Of a stretch of DNA of 64,000 nucleotides, positions 62,261 through 64,000 are shown in pieces (position 1 is the stretch's first letter; each line of letters begins with the position of its first letter). The stretch covers positions 248,001 through 312,000 of the forward strand of contig NZ_VUOH01000001.1 in NCBI RefSeq assembly GCF_015390235.1. Reading direction: 5' to 3'. The translations under genes were made by a program, and so were the position numbers. The notes beneath the pieces were generated by a model, which was not told where the DNA came from, made no database searches, and saw nothing but the letters and a program-made list of their open reading frames with translations. This DNA is from Quadrisphaera sp. INWT6. GTDB lineage: Bacteria > Actinomycetota > Actinomycetes > Actinomycetales > Quadrisphaeraceae.

Positions 62261-63682
62261 TCAGGCCTGCGGCGGGCGCGTCATCTTCATGACGTCGAGG
62301 GCGGAGTCGAGCTGCGCCTCGGTGATCTCGCCGCGCTCGACGAAGCCCAGGTCGATGACGGCCTGGCGCACCGTGACCCCCTTGGCCACGGCGTGCTTGG
62401 CGACCTTGGCGGCCGCCTCGTAGCCGATGACGCGGTTGAGCGGGGTGACGATCGACGGCGACGCCTCGGCGTAGTGGCGGGCCTGCTCGACGTCGGCCTC
62501 GAGACCGTCGACGACCTTGGTGGCCAGCACGCGGGAGCCGTTGGCGAGCAGGCGGGTGCTCTCGAGCACGCCGAGCGCCATGACGGGGATCTGCACGTTG
62601 AGCTCGAAGGCGCCGGAGGCACCGGCCCACGCGACGGTGGCGTCGTTGCCGATGACGCGGGCGCACACCATGAGCACGGCCTCGTTGATGACCGGGTTCA
62701 CCTTGCCCGGCATGATCGACGAGCCCGGCTGCAGGTCGGGGATGCGCAGCTCGCCCAGACCGGTGTTCGGGCCCGAGCCCATCCAGCGGATGTCGTTGTT
62801 GACCTTGGTCAGCGAGACGGCGACGGTCTTCAGCTGGCCGGACAGCTCCACGAGGCCGTCACGGGCCGACTGGGCCTCGAAGTGGTCGCGCGCCTCCGTC
62901 AGCGGCAGACCGGTGTCGGCGGCGAGCAGCTCGATGACGCGCTGGGGGAAGCCCGCGGGCGTGTTGATGCCGGTGCCGACCGCCGTGCCGCCCAGCGGCA
63001 CCTCGGCGACGCGGGGGAGCACCGCGTGCAGGCGCTCGACGCCGTAGCGGACGGCCGCGGCGTAGCCGCCGAACTCCTGGCCGAGGGTGACCGGGGTGGC
63101 GTCCATGAGGTGCGTGCGGCCCGACTTGACCACCTCGGCGAACTCGGCGGCCTTGGCCTCCAGCGACGCGGCCAGCTGCTCCAGCGCCGGCACCAGGTCG
63201 TTGACGACGGCGCTGGTGGCGGCCACGTGCACCGACGTCGGGAAGACGTCGTTGCTGCTCTGGGAGGCGTTGACGTGGTCGTTGGGGTGCACCGCCTCGC
63301 CGAGGGAGCGCGAGGCCAGGGTCGCGATGACCTCGTTGGCGTTCATGTTCGAGGACGTGCCCGACCCGGTCTGGAAGACGTCGACGGGGAACTGGTCGTC
63401 GTGGGCGCCGGTGGCCACCTCCTCGGCGGCGGCGGCGATCGCGTCGGCCACGGGCTGGGGCAGCACGCCCAGCTCGGCGTTGGCCAGCGCGGCGGCCTTC
63501 TTCACCCGGGCCAGCGCCTCGATGTGGCTGCGCTCCAGCGGGGTGCCGCTGATGGGGAAGTTCTCGACGGCGCGCTGCGTCTGCGCGCGCCAGAGGGCGG
63601 CCGCGGGGACGCGGACCTCACCCATCGTGTCGTGCTCGATGCGGAAGCCCGAGCCGTCGTCAGTGACCTGCGTCTGCGCCAT
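62261..63682 (-). CDS. fumC: Class II fumarate hydratase
   Basis: The 473-residue enzyme has [72 protein letters not shown] and the signature [11 protein letters not shown] with its catalytic Ser. It hydrates fumarate to malate in the citric acid cycle. The ATG at 63682 gives the standard N-terminus; upstream in-frame codons are not homologous. Rv1098c has the same place in M. tuberculosis. Confidence 0.96.
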   Translation of the reverse strand: MAQTQVTDDGSGFRIEHDTMGEVRVPAAALWRAQTQRAVENFPISGTPLERSHIEALARVKKAAALANAELGVLPQPVADAIAAAAEEVATGAHDDQFPVDVFQTGSGTSSNMNANEVIATLASRSLGEAVHPNDHVNASQSSNDVFPTSVHVAATSAVVNDLVPALEQLAASLEAKAAEFAEVVKSGRTHLMDATPVTLGQEFGGYAAAVRYGVERLHAVLPRVAEVPLGGTAVGTGINTPAGFPQRVIELLAADTGLPLTEARDHFEAQSARDGLVELSGQLKTVAVSLTKVNNDIRWMGSGPNTGLGELRIPDLQPGSSIMPGKVNPVINEAVLMVCARVIGNDATVAWAGASGAFELNVQIPVMALGVLESTRLLANGSRVLATKVVDGLEADVEQARHYAEASPSIVTPLNRVIGYEAAAKVAKHAVAKGVTVRQAVIDLGFVERGEITEAQLDSALDVMKMTRPPQA

Positions 63683-63743
63683 GACCCGATCGTCCCAGAA
63701 CGGCCGGGACGACCGGGTGCCCGCCCCCGGAGGGGCTGGCGGC

Positions 63744-64000
63744 TCAGGCGGTGGGCGAGGCCCCCACGTCGTCAGCACCCTCGAGCAGCTCGACGCGGCC
63801 CGTGCCCAGCGCGTACGCCGTGCCCACGACCGCGGCGCGGCCCTCGCGGACGGCGCGGTCGAGCACGGTCGAGCGCTCGCGCAGCAGGGCCGCCGTGGCC
63901 CGCACGTGGGCGGCGCCGACGACGGTGGCCTCGACCGCCGGGTCGTCGTCGCGGGCGCGGCCCTGGCGCGCCACGAGGATGCTCGGGGCCACCCGCTCGA
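63744..64000 (-). CDS. Beta-carbonic anhydrase (partial, 5' end outside window)
   Basis: About 84 C-terminal codons are present. [50 protein letters not shown] and TGRVELLEG match the end of actinobacterial beta-carbonic anhydrases. The zinc ligands lie upstream of the edge. It would interconvert carbon dioxide and bicarbonate. It lies 61 bases upstream of fumC on the same strand. Confidence 0.8.
   Translation of the reverse strand, partial: ERVAPSILVARQGRARDDDPAVEATVVGAAHVRATAALLRERSTVLDRAVREGRAAVVGTAYALGTGRVELLEGADDVGASPTA

Overview
The window comes from a very high-GC actinobacterium (class Actinomycetes). Codon third positions are almost all G or C, GTG starts are common, neighbouring genes often share a GTGA or ATGA stop/start, and there are mycothiol (mca) and actinobacteria-restricted genes (DUF501, DUF4307). 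A Kineococcus/Kineosporiales-type genome would fit, but I cannot assign genus from sequence alone.

Layout. (1) About 1-21,030: an accessory exopolysaccharide locus of the Wzx/Wzy type. It has a priming polyprenyl glycosylphosphotransferase, a chain-length (Wzz-like) protein with a frameshift, an O-antigen ligase/polymerase-like membrane protein, a flippase, four glycosyltransferases, a nucleotide-sugar epimerase, an RfbC-type 3,5-epimerase, a SAF-domain oxidoreductase, a polysaccharide deacetylase, a cupin, and three GH26-type glycoside hydrolases. One hydrolase is cut by the left edge and one is fused to cell-wall-binding repeats. (2) 21,334-23,879: eno, an FtsB/DivIC-like septum protein and DUF501, a widely conserved actinobacterial order normally followed directly by ppx. 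(3) 23,908-32,541: an insertion into that order. It holds a soluble histidine kinase divergent from a tightly overlapping four-gene unit (stand-alone receiver, membrane-anchored HEAT-repeat protein, BcsA-like processive glycosyltransferase, membrane histidine kinase), then a phytoene-desaturase-like oxidoreductase. This is the best candidate for an undescribed system: a phosphorelay that may act on a glycan synthase through protein contacts rather than transcription. (4) 32,570-38,698: ppx, a CPBP-like membrane protein, a PadR/membrane-protein pair, a family-5 uracil-DNA glycosylase and a type II NADH dehydrogenase. (5) 38,759-38,832: a tRNA with a UAA anticodon and Leu-like D arm but a short class I variable loop. 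(6) 38,977-64,000: mostly core genes. From cbs onward the order (cbs, metB, greA, DUF4307, mca, small membrane protein, DUF255, Z-prenyltransferase, phoH, fumC) parallels the Rv1077-Rv1098 stretch of Mycobacterium tuberculosis as I recall it. Extra genes include a HerA-like ATPase, a MocR regulator with clear operators, msrA, ilvA, a DrrAB-type exporter, a LysM protein, a lipoprotein, a lytic-transglycosylase-like protein and a partial beta-carbonic anhydrase.

Four or five genes (wzz-like, the uracil-DNA glycosylase 5' end, the DUF255 gene, phoH, perhaps the wzy-like 5' end) carry what look like single-base indels. Because conserved housekeeping genes are among them, sequencing or assembly error is as likely as real gene loss. 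Intergenic regions contain many perfect hairpin terminators and three families of short palindromic repeats.
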